Assembly: GCF_007747445.1 (NCBI RefSeq)
Contig: NZ_CP036425.1
Span: 620,001-684,000 of the forward strand
Direction: 5' to 3'
Length of the DNA: 64,000 nucleotides
DNA from: Poriferisphaera corsica
Lineage (GTDB): Bacteria; Planctomycetota; Phycisphaerae; Phycisphaerales; Phycisphaeraceae
Position 1 is the stretch's first letter; each line of letters begins with the position of its first letter. Shown here in pieces: positions 47,824 to 56,242 of the stretch. A model generated the notes under the pieces. It did no database searches. It was not told where the DNA came from and saw nothing but the letters and a program-made list of their open reading frames with translations. The position numbers were made by a program, and so were the translations under genes.

Positions 47824-48414
47824 TTTGTCTTTCCTTAGTATCTCGAAAAATGGGCTTCAAAGCTTGTCAGGCTAATGCGTTACGATTCAGTCATATGGCT
47901 GATCGCGGTGCCAGTACTTGAGGCGATTTTCTCATGAATCGTGCCCGAGATGGGGCGCGAGCCTCGCGTGGTCTGGCGGCTGCTGCCAGCGGCCCGGTTG
48001 TTTAGCCGGTGATTGTGCTGGCTTATTCATAGGCGACAACTGCAGATAAAAATCACTCAAACATCACTGCGCAAGATCAAAATCCCTGTGGGGGCCTTGC
48101 GAGTCGGCGAAATTCAGCTGCATGGATAAAATTGTAACCATTGGCCTTCAATAAGGTTGTGGCAATCTAAGAAGCAGAGGACAGGGGGCTTACCGTACAA
48201 ACTCGAGACGTGCTAAAACGCTGGGAAAAGCTGTTTGTGATCTTGTGGCAAGTGTTCAGAATTGAAGTTGCCTAGATCGTTGCGTTTTGGCTGGAAATCG
48301 CGGCGGCCTCAATGCGGGGCATGATGGCGTTGGCGAGATCCATGTAATGGTATCCCACGAATTCCGGGAATGTCAGCCGCACTGGTTATCTGCGATATTT
48401 GTTAACTCTTTTCA
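47824..48414. other. pnp upstream region
   Basis: These 590 bases lie between pnp and the hairpin-rich stretch. A GC-rich hairpin (CTGGCGGCTGCTGCCAG, about 47972-47988) lies in what would be the pnp 5' leader. Such leader stems are processing sites for autoregulation in other bacteria; that role here is only an inference. No ORF was supported. Confidence 0.4.
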
Positions 48415-48740
48415 GTGAATGACTTGCGTGAGCTCGTCGGGCTGAAGTGAGAGATGACAAACCAAGGCAGCCCGGTACGGGTTGTGTGGTACCTACTTCG
48501 ACCACACGGATTGCCAGAACTCATACCCTTCAGTAACTCGTAAAATCTTGCAATCTATGGAGTTAGTGGATGGATTTCGTGGGTGTCAGCAGTGCTGACG
48601 GGGAGGAAATCCAACTTCCGGGGGGGATGAGTTTGTTGGGAGCGTATACGGCGAGTCTTCTGCCGTCTGCTTCCGTGAACAGATCCAACCTATACGATGA
48701 TCTGTCCGTACTAGGGGTTAATCGACGTGATGAACCCTTA
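48415..48740. ncRNA. Hairpin-rich non-coding stretch between pnp and rpsO
   Basis: At least five separate stems with short loops occur in about 300 bases: CGGGCTG/CAGCCCG (48438-48473), GTGTGGT/ACCACAC (48484-48507), GTCAGC/GCTGAC (48585-48599), ACGGC/GCCGT (48648-48666) and ACAGATC/GATCTGT (48679-48705). A weaker one lies at 48713-48739. No protein frame fits. The strand is not settled. The conserved cores of RNase P RNA, tmRNA and SRP RNA were looked for and not found, so this is an unassigned structured RNA candidate. Confidence 0.45.
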
Positions 48741-48750
48741 GATAAGAAAA

Positions 48751-48786
48751 AAGTCTGCGTAAGCGTTAACTTATGCAGACTTAAGT
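48751..48786 (-). terminator. Terminator of rpsO
   Basis: On the minus strand AAGTCTGC pairs with GCAGACTT, extended by CATAAG/CTTACG with one mismatch, and is followed by TTTTTTC. It lies just after the rpsO stop codon. Confidence 0.9.
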
Positions 48787-48793
48787 AGTTAGC

Positions 48794-49063
48794 TTATTTA
48801 CGCAGGCCGAGCGTCTTGATGAGATCGCGGTATGCGACGTAATCTTTCTTCTCAACATATCGGAGAAGTCTGTTACGCTTTGAGACCATCCCGAGGAGGC
48901 CACGGCGTGTTGAGAAGTCGTGCTTGTGTTCACGCATGTGCTGGGTGAGGTTGTTGATGCGTTCGGTAAGAACGGCGATCTGTACCTGAGGTGAACCTGT
49001 ATCACTGTCACCCTGCTTGTGTTCATCAATCAGGGCTACTTTTTTTGCGTTAGTAATCGACAT
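48794..49063 (-). CDS. rpsO: 30S ribosomal protein S15
   Basis: This 89-residue S15 binds 16S rRNA in the platform of the small subunit and bridges to 23S rRNA. The family patterns are Gly-Asp-Ser-Asp-Thr-Gly-Ser-Pro-Gln-Val-Gln-Ile (residues 18-29), Thr-Glu-Arg-Ile-Asn-Asn-Leu-Thr, His-x-x-Asp-Phe-Ser-Thr-Arg-Arg-Gly-Leu-Leu (45-56) and Arg-Arg/Asn-Arg-Leu-Leu-Arg-Tyr. The start at 49063 gives the exact family length; a frame extension to 49093 is not used. pnp follows downstream on the same strand in the classical rpsO-pnp order, but separated by a terminator and about 970 bases. Confidence 0.96.
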   Translation of the reverse strand: MSITNAKKVALIDEHKQGDSDTGSPQVQIAVLTERINNLTQHMREHKHDFSTRRGLLGMVSKRNRLLRYVEKKDYVAYRDLIKTLGLRK

Positions 49064-49956
49064 ATTTGGCTGCCATAAGTGGGTGCTTTGCACCGGATGT
49101 AAATTCTTGTCAATTGCGAGGTTACCGCATCCTGCTGCAACAATCGCGCCAATTAATCGCCAAAGGAACGAGATAGTGTATCAGGGGGTGGGATGCAAGG
49201 CAATTGATGGCCGGGAAGTGAGGTGCCTAGCGGGGTGGGGCAGCGTTGTGTGGGGAAGGTGTGGATGAGAAGGAGAAGGGGGCTCACGGATTTTACAGTG
49301 TTTCGCATGACGTGTGCGCGCAGTTTGATCATGAACTGGCAGAAAATGAGGATTGATTTAAGCGCACACAAAAGCGACGTTGGAACCCCCAGAAGGTTAT
49401 AAATTGTGCTTTAGCAGTGGTTTGGCATGTAAATTTAAAAAGGTCAGAAATCGGTTAGAAACCGTGATCTTTGGTGAGTTGTAGGTAGGGTTTGAAGTGT
49501 TTTGATTGAAGAATGGTTAGAAGCACAGGTTATCCACGACTGATTTTGCGCATAGATGCGCGTTTACAAAAAAGATTGTGCGCGCGTCACTGATTTTGGG
49601 TGGATGAGTCGCAATGCAAGCTCGAATTGTTGGATCAATGGGGTAAGGATTTCGAAGCATGGGATTGGGTTGTGATCAGGGATGCTACTAGGGAGCTGTT
49701 ATGTGTGAGGGGTAAAAATAAGCGATAGTCGGTTTAATGTTGTGGAATTTGAGGATTGGGGGCTTCTCGAATTTGCATGGTATAGGGGTTGCCATGAGGG
49801 AGTTGGTGAAATTGGATTGTTGATTGGATTGGAGGTAAGCGTACTATCGCAGTGCTTAATTCGTCCTAATGGATGTATGTTGGGACGAGAGCATTGATTC
49901 ACAATTTTAAAATATATGGGCATGCAATGCGTGTCATTCATTACGGAGTATGTGTT
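49064..49956. other. Intergenic region of about 890 bases upstream of rpsO
   Basis: No gene is supported. The left part must hold the rpsO promoter and leader. GTGCGC-type motifs occur at 49311-49320, 49359-49368 (reverse) and 49577-49586, resembling those at 24371-24555. The segment from 49180 on is strongly G/T-rich on the plus strand. Confidence 0.4.
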
Positions 49957-50118
49957 ATGGGTTCATGTTACAGTGGTACGGGCATTTGTTGCCAGCTCGC
50001 GGATTCTGAAAACAACAATAATAAGTTGAATGAAAAAGAAATCCGTTTGATTCGTAATAACAACAAATCGAATGTGCGTGCGAACAATAAGAACACGAAG
50101 GTTTCGGATAAGTCTTGA
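49957..50118 (+). CDS. Small Cys/Ser/Gly-start, Asn/Lys-rich peptide
   Basis: This 53-residue ORF has a GGAG site 8 bases before the ATG. The first 12 residues contain three Cys, two Ser, one Thr and three Gly, and the rest is Asn/Lys-rich and hydrophilic. No family is recognised. An in-frame ATG at 49927 would add ten residues. It lies 142 bases before a broken YcaO gene on the same strand. YcaO enzymes modify Cys, Ser or Thr of precursor peptides, so a substrate role is possible, although such peptides usually carry the modified residues at the C-terminal end. Confidence 0.5.
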   Translation: MGSCYSGTGICCQLADSENNNNKLNEKEIRLIRNNNKSNVRANNKNTKVSDKS

Positions 50119-50158
50119 TGATTGGTGTATGCCGATTGAAGCAAGACGAGAGAAAATA

Positions 50159-50230
50159 ATGAAAGCGGCAATGGCGAGAGTCGTTGCTGCTTATTTTTAT
50201 AGGCGTATTCAGGGTCTATGGGTTGATTAG
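50159..50230 (+). CDS. Possible 23-residue peptide
   Basis: A short frame with an upstream GAGAG purine stretch encodes 23 residues, Ala/Arg-rich at the start and with aromatic residues (Tyr-Phe-Tyr) in the middle. It sits between the Cys-containing small ORF and the YcaO pseudogene. There is no family resemblance. It is weakly supported and listed only because of its neighbours. Confidence 0.2.
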   Translation: MKAAMARVVAAYFYRRIQGLWVD

Positions 50231-50260
50231 ATGTTAAGTATTTCTTGATGAGGATTGATA

Positions 50261-51551
50261 ATGGTTAGTCAGGATTATGAACGGAGTGTTGGAGCGGCGC
50301 GGGCGATTGGGATTGCGAAACGGGAGTTATCTGATTTGGGGTATGGTTATGAGTTGCGGATGCATGGGGGGTATTTGCCAATCAGTGAGGTGAGGGTGTT
50401 GGATGATGGGGGGCAATGAGTGGTGGCGGGGACGGGGAAAGGGGGGGATCCATTCTGCGAAGCGGGCGCGTTTTTTGAGGCGATTGAGCATTTGTATAGT
50501 GAACAGAATTTGCCTGGGCCTGAAGAGATGGTTGTGATGGGGACGCATGCTTTGGCGGATCAGGCGGAATGCGGCGGTGTAGGAGAGGGGCATCTGGGTT
50601 TGGAAATGCTGCGTGAGTTTCCGGATCAGCGGGTGTATTGCACGGCGATTAAAGAGTGGGGTGGTGAGAGGGAGCTAGTTTTGCCTGTCTTTTTTTGGTC
50701 GCCTAACTTGCTATTAGATGAGAGGTATGTGTGTGAGGATGCGAATATTGAATTATATGCGTATATGATGAAGTATTGTAGTAATAGCGGGGTTGCATCG
50801 GGGATGCGGCGTGAAGATGCGGTATTGCATGGGATTAATGAGGGGATTGAACGGGATGGATATGGTGCTTTGTTGTACCGGTATTTTTATTGTGATGAAG
50901 GTGAGGATGGGGGGTTGCCGGTGATTGATATGGCGAGTTTACCACCGAATTTACAGGGCGAATTAGGGCGAGTGGAAAGGCATGTTGGCGGGGAATGTGT
51001 GTTGATTGATGCAACGACGGATATTGGTGTGCCTGTGGTTGGTGCTGTTTTTAAGGGTAAGGGTGTCTATGGTGGTAGTGAGGTGGGGACGCCGGGCTTT
51101 GGATGTTCGCTATAATAGAGAGATTGCGGTGAAACGTGCGGTGTATGAGGCGCTGCAGATTGTGTATGCGACGGGAGCATATGAGCGGGAACGGTTGGCG
51201 ATGATTGAGCGGGATCTTGAGCGGGTACGGCATGATGAGCGGTATTCGAAGTGCATTCGGTTTGATGTTGGGGCGTATCAAAAGAAAAGCGGGTATTCGT
51301 GGCGGGGATACGAAGAGGTGGGAGATGATGGTTTGATTTTGCAGGAGGCGGTAAGTGTTGCAGATCAGATTGAGAGATTGGTGGGGCGGCTGAATGAGTT
51401 TGGTATGGGGGTGTTTGTGCATGAATTGAAAGCGTTGAATCATGGTGCGCATGTGATGTGTACGCATATACCGGGGGTGAGTTTATTCTTTTTGTCGGCG
51501 AGCGGGATGATGGTGCCGCCTGCGGGGCGGACGGTCGCGGCGTATGGGTGA
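50261..51551 (+). pseudogene. YcaO-domain gene broken by a stop codon and a frameshift
   Basis: Three consecutive open segments read as one YcaO-type protein of about 430 residues. The first (50261-50419) ends in an in-frame TGA, followed at once in the same frame by Val-Val-Ala-Gly-Thr-Gly-Lys-Gly and Glu-Ala-Ile-Glu-His (50420-51115). The third (from about 51113) lies in another frame and starts Asn-Arg-Glu-Ile-Ala-Val-Lys-Arg-Ala-Val-Tyr-Glu-Ala-Leu-Gln, the expected continuation after Gly-Phe-Gly-Cys-Ser. Changing one TGA to TGG and removing one T near 51113 restores the gene. YcaO proteins use ATP to modify peptide backbones. A sequencing error or recoding is the alternative to a true pseudogene. 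Confidence 0.75.
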
Positions 51552-51574
51552 AGAATGATGGGGGTGCGGGGTAT

Positions 51575-51608
51575 GAAAAAACGCTGAGCCGGGGATGTGG
51601 CTCAGCGT
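51575..51608 (-). terminator. Terminator of the YeeE/YedE operon
   Basis: On the minus strand a perfect 10-bp stem (51581-51590 with 51599-51608) is followed by TTTTTT. It lies about 145 bases after the first YeeE/YedE stop codon and also ends the region holding the YcaO pseudogene. Confidence 0.85.
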
Positions 51609-51754
51609 GACTCGAGGGGACGAGGGAAGGATCTTTTTGTGTGATTATTTAAGCGTTGTTCAATTTAAGAAATGGGCTATTGTGTTGAGATGGAGGATTT
51701 GAGTTGCTTGCTGTTTGGGCATGGTCGGTGTGTATGAGATGGCCTAAGCGTTGG

Positions 51755-52387
51755 TTAGGTAGTGGTTGTGGCGGCTTGTGTGGTTGGTGGGTTGGAATGT
51801 TTTTGGGTTTTGGGTTCGAGTACTTTTTCGATGAGTGTAAAGACGGCGAGTGCGATGATGATGAGAGCGAGGATGAAGTACCAGGGTGAGATTTGGGTGA
51901 GGTCAACGAGTGTGACTTTGGTGGTGGTTTTGCCGGCGATTTCGGCGGTGATGCCGAGCGCTTTGAGGAAATTGGCGGAGATTGAGGGGTAGAGTTCAGC
52001 GTAGATGCCGCCGCCGACGATCATGCCCAGGATGCCGGGGTAGATGTCGCGTGAGCCGTCGCCGAGTGCGGCCATGCCGGTGCCGGGGCAGAAGCCGAGG
52101 AGAGCCATGCCGATGCCGAAGATGAGACCGCCGACGATGTTGGCGGCGAGTGCGGCGGACTTAACGTGCATGGGGAAGTCAAGGCCGAGAGACCGCATGC
52201 CCCAGATGCCGACGGCACCGGTGATAATGGCGGTGAGCATGACTTTGAGGACGGTGTAGTCACGGAAGAGGAATTGATTGAGGATGGTGTGGTAGCGGGT
52301 GACATGTGCTTTTTGGAGGAGGAATCCGAAGACGAGTCCCGTGGCGAGGCCGGCAATGATTAGGAATGGGGAGGTGATGGTAAACAT
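51755..52387 (-). CDS. YeeE/YedE family sulfur transport membrane protein
   Basis: This 210-residue membrane protein of the YeeE/YedE (TsuA-like) group has about five helices. The key segment Gly-Met-Ala-Leu-Leu-Gly-Phe-Cys-Pro-Gly-Thr-Gly (residues about 92-103) carries the Cys-Pro pair used for thiosulfate or sulfur-compound transfer. It pairs with a second YeeE/YedE gene upstream, 68 bases away, on the same strand. Two half-size proteins of this family are commonly encoded together. The Thr/Ala-rich C-terminus is low complexity. The transported sulfur species is not determined. Confidence 0.87.
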   Translation of the reverse strand: MFTITSPFLIIAGLATGLVFGFLLQKAHVTRYHTILNQFLFRDYTVLKVMLTAIITGAVGIWGMRSLGLDFPMHVKSAALAANIVGGLIFGIGMALLGFCPGTGMAALGDGSRDIYPGILGMIVGGGIYAELYPSISANFLKALGITAEIAGKTTTKVTLVDLTQISPWYFILALIIIALAVFTLIEKVLEPKTQKHSNPPTTQAATTTT

Positions 52388-52455
52388 TAATGTTTGCTCC
52401 TTTGTGGGGAGGTTTTTGATTACTTGAATAGGCCTAATGTTAGTCTAATAGATAA

Positions 52456-53013
52456 TTAGATAGAGGGTTGTGATACGGGTTTTAGGCCAAAGAGGAGGAA
52501 GGCGGTGATGACGCCGGATCCGAACATGGCGAAGAAGAATGTCCATGAGCCGAGTGCGAGTTGGAGTCCGCCAGATATGCCGTGGCCTGAGGTGCATCCG
52601 CCGGCCATGCGTGCGCCGAAGAGCATGATGACGCCGCCAAGGAATGCGGCGGTGTAGCGCTTAAGTTTGGAGGGACCGAAGCGTTGTTCCCAGAGTGGTG
52701 GGACACTTGTTTTGTAGGGTTTTGTGGGGCGTGCGAGTTTGGCGGCGATATAGGCGCCAACGGGCATGGCAATGACGAGGAAGAATTGCCAATCGAACAT
52801 GTGTTTTTTAGGTGGGTTGAAGTATTTGGCGTAGTAGGTGTTGGCTTCGACGTGCTGCGGAGCGACGATAGCGGTGGCGAGGCCGGCGGTTTTGGCGAGT
52901 GTGGTGCTTGTGCCGATGGCTTTGCCGAAGCCGGCGAAGACGATCCAGCTGAGGACGCCGATGCCGATGCCGACGACATAGGGGTTCCAGCGGTTGCGAA
53001 GGGCGTTGTTCAT
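52456..53013 (-). CDS. YeeE/YedE family sulfur transport membrane protein (partner)
   Basis: This 185-residue membrane protein is the second YeeE/YedE partner. The signature Gly-Gly-Cys-Thr-Ser-Gly-His-Gly-Ile-Ser-Gly is in the C-terminal half, preceded by Phe-Gly-Ala-Arg-Met-Ala. It starts next to a divergent ArsR-type regulator, which suggests control by sulfide, persulfide or a metal. With the downstream partner it probably makes one transport unit in the inner membrane. No sulfurtransferase gene is adjacent. Confidence 0.87.
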   Translation of the reverse strand: MNNALRNRWNPYVVGIGIGVLSWIVFAGFGKAIGTSTTLAKTAGLATAIVAPQHVEANTYYAKYFNPPKKHMFDWQFFLVIAMPVGAYIAAKLARPTKPYKTSVPPLWEQRFGPSKLKRYTAAFLGGVIMLFGARMAGGCTSGHGISGGLQLALGSWTFFFAMFGSGVITAFLLFGLKPVSQPSI

Positions 53014-53300
53014 GTTGGTTCTCCTGCGGCGAATGATTTAGATGATTCTGTTTTTGCGTGCTTGGTGTTTGCGTTTCTATGTATGAGTCAATTTCCAAAA
53101 TCATGATCGACTATTCGTGAGTATATGATAAAATAATCACATAGTAATTCAAGCATATTATTGTGACTTACGATAGAATTGAACAATTAGGCGGGGGATT
53201 GAGAGGGTGGTTTGAAGGTTTGGCAGCGGTGTGTATACGACAGGCGTGTTTGAATGATGAACAGTGGATGTATGGGTCTTTAAATAAAAAATATGTAAAG

Positions 53301-53630
53301 ATGCGAAAAATGAACAAAAAAGATCAGAAGCGATATGAGAAGCAGGCGGAGATGTTGGCGTCGATTGCGCACCCGATCCGGGTGGGGATTGTCGATTTTC
53401 TGACAGAGGATGAGGCGTGTGTGGCGGATATCGCGGAGTATGTGGGGTCGGAGCGGTCGAATGTATCGCGGCATTTAAGTGTGCTGCTCAAGAGCGGGGC
53501 GCTGGTGTGTCGTAAGGATGGGTTGCAGGTTTTTTATTCGCTGTCGACGCCTTGCACGGCGAAATTTCTGGAGTGTGCGAATCGTGTGTTACAGTACAAA
53601 TTCAAGGAAGAGGCGAAGCTGTATGAGTAG
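53301..53630 (+). CDS. ArsR/SmtB-type transcriptional regulator
   Basis: This 109-residue winged-helix repressor has a recognition helix in Ser-Glu-Arg-Ser-Asn-Val-Ser-Arg-His-Leu-Ser-Val-Leu (residues about 50-62) and a wing with Cys-Arg-Lys-Asp-Gly. Cysteines at positions 40, 70, 85 and 92 could form a thiol switch of the persulfide-sensing type or bind metal. Divergent transcription from the YeeE/YedE pair makes that operon the likely target. The start is uncertain: ATG 53301 and 53310 both fit, and the longer frame to 53163 adds unrelated sequence. The intergenic AT-rich segment probably holds the operator. Confidence 0.82.
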   Translation: MRKMNKKDQKRYEKQAEMLASIAHPIRVGIVDFLTEDEACVADIAEYVGSERSNVSRHLSVLLKSGALVCRKDGLQVFYSLSTPCTAKFLECANRVLQYKFKEEAKLYE

Positions 53631-54353
53631 GGGAATTGAAGGGTGGTTTGCAGGCGATTGGTTGTGTGTTGGGAAAGCGACTAGTCACCGGTGGTGGCGG
53701 GCTTGAAGGAAGGGGCTGGTGTTGTGGAGACTATATTAGAGGGGAAGGCGCATAGAAAAAGGCATGAGTAGGGATTCATGCCTTGGAGGAGAAAGATAGT
53801 TTGTGTCTCTTTTAATGCGTCCTTCATCATGGCTCACTTTTGACTAGTGGCGCGATGACGAAAGTTGAGGGGAGTGTCGCAGGCTGGCTGCTTTGGTCTC
53901 TGGATCAAGTCCCATGAATTGATCGAAAAAGCGTGTTTGATTGCGGGTGCGTTTGGGCGGTTGGTTTGGATGGATGGTTGCCCAAACGCGGCAATCGGTT
54001 GTGAGTTTTCGTTCAAACAAGAGCATTTAAGTGAAGCGTTTTGCGTGGTGAGGGTGTTGGCGTTCATCACGCGGTTTGCTTCGTTTGTGTGAACTGTTTG
54101 AAGTAAAGCATGCGGCGGAGAAATGTCCAATAGGTAGGTGAAAAAGTGCAGAATTGAAGGCGATGGAGCTGTGGTGGCGCGGGTGAGTGGAGATGGGTAA
54201 AAGGTGGGATTGTATGGATTGGGGGAGGACGGGGAGGCGGAGGAGGGGGGTAAGCAAATGAGGCGGTTTTGGTGTGAGGGCGAGTGCGGGTAGAATGATG
54301 TGCTGCGCGGGCTGAATCGTGCAGGATTTACACTTAAGAGGGGTTTGGGATAC
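53631..54353. other. Intergenic region with a minus-strand terminator-like hairpin
   Basis: No protein gene is accepted here. A stem (AAGGCATGA with TCATGCCTT, about 53757-53783) carries a T-run on the minus strand, so some minus-strand transcript may end here. Short frames on both strands at 53844-54092 lack ribosome sites and family resemblance. The right end holds the helicase promoter. Confidence 0.4.
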
Positions 54354-55970
54354 ATGAAAGCAGGAAATAAGCTGATGCGATTTGAAGAGATGGGACTAAT
54401 TGAGCCGCTGATGAGGGCAGTGAGCAAGAAGGGGTACGAGACGCCGACAGAGATTCAGCGTGAGGTGTTTAGTGATGTGATGGCAGGTAAGGATGTGCTG
54501 GGGATTGCGCAGACGGGTACGGGGAAGACGGCGGCGTTTGCGTTGCCGATCTTGCAGAAGCTATATAAGACGAAGCCAAAGGTGAAGTTGAAGGAAGGGA
54601 AGAAGCCGGGGAAACGTGGTGGGGGCCGAAGACGGGATGTGCGGGATGATCGTGCGATTCGTGGGTTGGTGATGGTGCCGACACGCGAGTTGGCGGAGCA
54701 GGTGAGTGAGAGTTTCCAGGCGTATGGGCAATATACGGGGTTGCGCCGGGCGGTGGTTTATGGTGGTGTGAAGCAGGGCCGGCAGGTGATGGCGCTGGAA
54801 CGCGGGGTGGATATTCTGGTGGCAACGCCGGGGCGTATGTTTGATTTGATGGAGCAGGGGTATGTGAATCTGGACAAGGTCGAGATTTGTGTGTTGGATG
54901 AGGCGGATCGGATGCTGGACATGGGGTTCTTGCCGGACATCCGCGCATTGGAAAAAGCGTTGCCGAAAGGTGCGCAGCATTGCATGTTCTCGGCGACATT
55001 ACCACGATCTATTCGCGGGTTAGCTGATTCAATATTGAATGATCCGGAGTTTATTGAGATTGAGCCAGAGACGATTGCGGCGGAGACGGTGCATCAGGTT
55101 TTGTATGAAGTTGAGCGTAAGGACAAGCCGGCGTTGCTGAGGCAGTTGCTGAGTGAAGAGCATTTGAAGCGCGTGCTTGTGTTCTGTAGAACGAAGCGTA
55201 ATGCGGACAAGCTGGTGCAGCGGCTTGCGAAGTTTCACTTTACGGCGGAATCGATTCACTCGGATCGGTCACAGGGTGCGCGGCAAAGAGCGCTTGACGG
55301 GTTTAAGAATGGTGATGTTGATGTTTTGATTGCGACGGATATTGCGGCGCGTGGGATTGATGTGTCGGATATTTCGCATGTGGTGAATTATGATTTGCCG
55401 GAGGATCCTGAGACGTATATTCACCGGATTGGCAGAACGGGTCGTGCGGGTGCGAGTGGAGATGCGATTTCGTTTGTGAGCCATGATGATGGGAAGGCAC
55501 TACGGCTGATTGAGCGTTTGTTGGGTTGGCATATCCCGATTAAACAGCATAGTTTTGAGAATGAAGATTTAGCTGAGATTTTGGCGCGTGGTGGTAAGAA
55601 GAAGACTGAGTTGAAGAAGAAGAAGGTGAAGACGCGGCCGGGCGTTGGTCGTGTGAGTGGTGGGAATGCGGCGGCGCCGAAGGGCAAGACGAAGAGTAAG
55701 AAAAAAGCGAGTCGTAAGGCGGTTTCTGATAAGAAGCAGACAAAGCGAACGATTACGAAAAAGGCAACCAAGAAGAAAGTTGCGAAGAAGGGCGACTCCT
55801 TTAAGAAGGGCGGTTTGAAGAAGAAGGCTGCTAAGAAGAAAACTGCTAAGAAGGTTGGCGCGAAGGGTAAAGGCGGTGCGAAGCGGAGCAGTAAGGGTGT
55901 TCGAAAGAAGGCATCACGTGCTGGCGCGATGAAGCAGCGAACCGGGGGCGGTGTGAAGCGTAAAGGGTAG
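54354..55970 (+). CDS. DEAD-box RNA helicase with Lys-rich tail (RhlE-like)
   Basis: This 538-residue ATP-dependent RNA helicase shows the Q-motif (Thr-Pro-Thr-Glu-Ile-Gln), Walker A (Ala-Gln-Thr-Gly-Thr-Gly-Lys-Thr), Pro-Thr-Arg-Glu-Leu-Ala, Thr-Pro-Gly-Arg, Asp-Glu-Ala-Asp, Ser-Ala-Thr and Ala-Arg-Gly-Ile-Asp-Val. It also has the motif VI His-Arg-Ile-Gly-Arg-Thr-Gly-Arg. The last 130 residues are a Lys/Ala/Gly/Arg-rich tail like the C-terminus of histone H1, a probable nucleic-acid anchor. The ATG at 54354 follows an AAGAGGGG site. It probably acts in ribosome assembly or RNA decay, perhaps with PNPase. Confidence 0.93.
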   Translation: MKAGNKLMRFEEMGLIEPLMRAVSKKGYETPTEIQREVFSDVMAGKDVLGIAQTGTGKTAAFALPILQKLYKTKPKVKLKEGKKPGKRGGGRRRDVRDDRAIRGLVMVPTRELAEQVSESFQAYGQYTGLRRAVVYGGVKQGRQVMALERGVDILVATPGRMFDLMEQGYVNLDKVEICVLDEADRMLDMGFLPDIRALEKALPKGAQHCMFSATLPRSIRGLADSILNDPEFIEIEPETIAAETVHQVLYEVERKDKPALLRQLLSEEHLKRVLVFCRTKRNADKLVQRLAKFHFTAESIHSDRSQGARQRALDGFKNGDVDVLIATDIAARGIDVSDISHVVNYDLPEDPETYIHRIGRTGRAGASGDAISFVSHDDGKALRLIERLLGWHIPIKQHSFENEDLAEILARGGKKKTELKKKKVKTRPGVGRVSGGNAAAPKGKTKSKKKASRKAVSDKKQTKRTITKKATKKKVAKKGDSFKKGGLKKKAAKKKTAKKVGAKGKGGAKRSSKGVRKKASRAGAMKQRTGGGVKRKG

Positions 55971-56242
55971 GGGTGTTTGACTAAAAATATTAGTTTTTTG
56001 GTAAAAGTCACGGTTGGGATGACTTGGAGCTATCGTTTGGTTTTTTAGTTGTGTTGCACGTTGTTTTTGTACAGATCTTTAGTTGCTGTGAGTCGTATTT
56101 CTGTATTGAATGGTGTATCAATTGTGCTATATTGTGAGCACCTTTACCGGGTTACTTGTTATTTGGTTTGAGTGCTTGCGCATCTTATATCGAAGATGTG
56201 TGAGCTAGTGTCTATTTGTATTCAGATTGGACAGGTGACTGT

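Noticed and set aside
48570-48788. 72-residue plus-strand frame
   Set aside because: It overlaps the hairpin-rich stretch and the rpsO terminator, has no ribosome site and no family resemblance.
48361-48790. RNase P RNA, tmRNA or SRP RNA in the pnp-rpsO spacer
   Set aside because: A GGAGGAAATCC sequence recalls RNase P, but the rest of the conserved core is absent. No tmRNA or SRP signature was found.
53834-54427. 197-residue minus-strand frame before the helicase
   Set aside because: It is low-complexity Pro/Ser/His-rich translation, typical of the antisense of G/T-rich DNA, and overlaps the helicase start.
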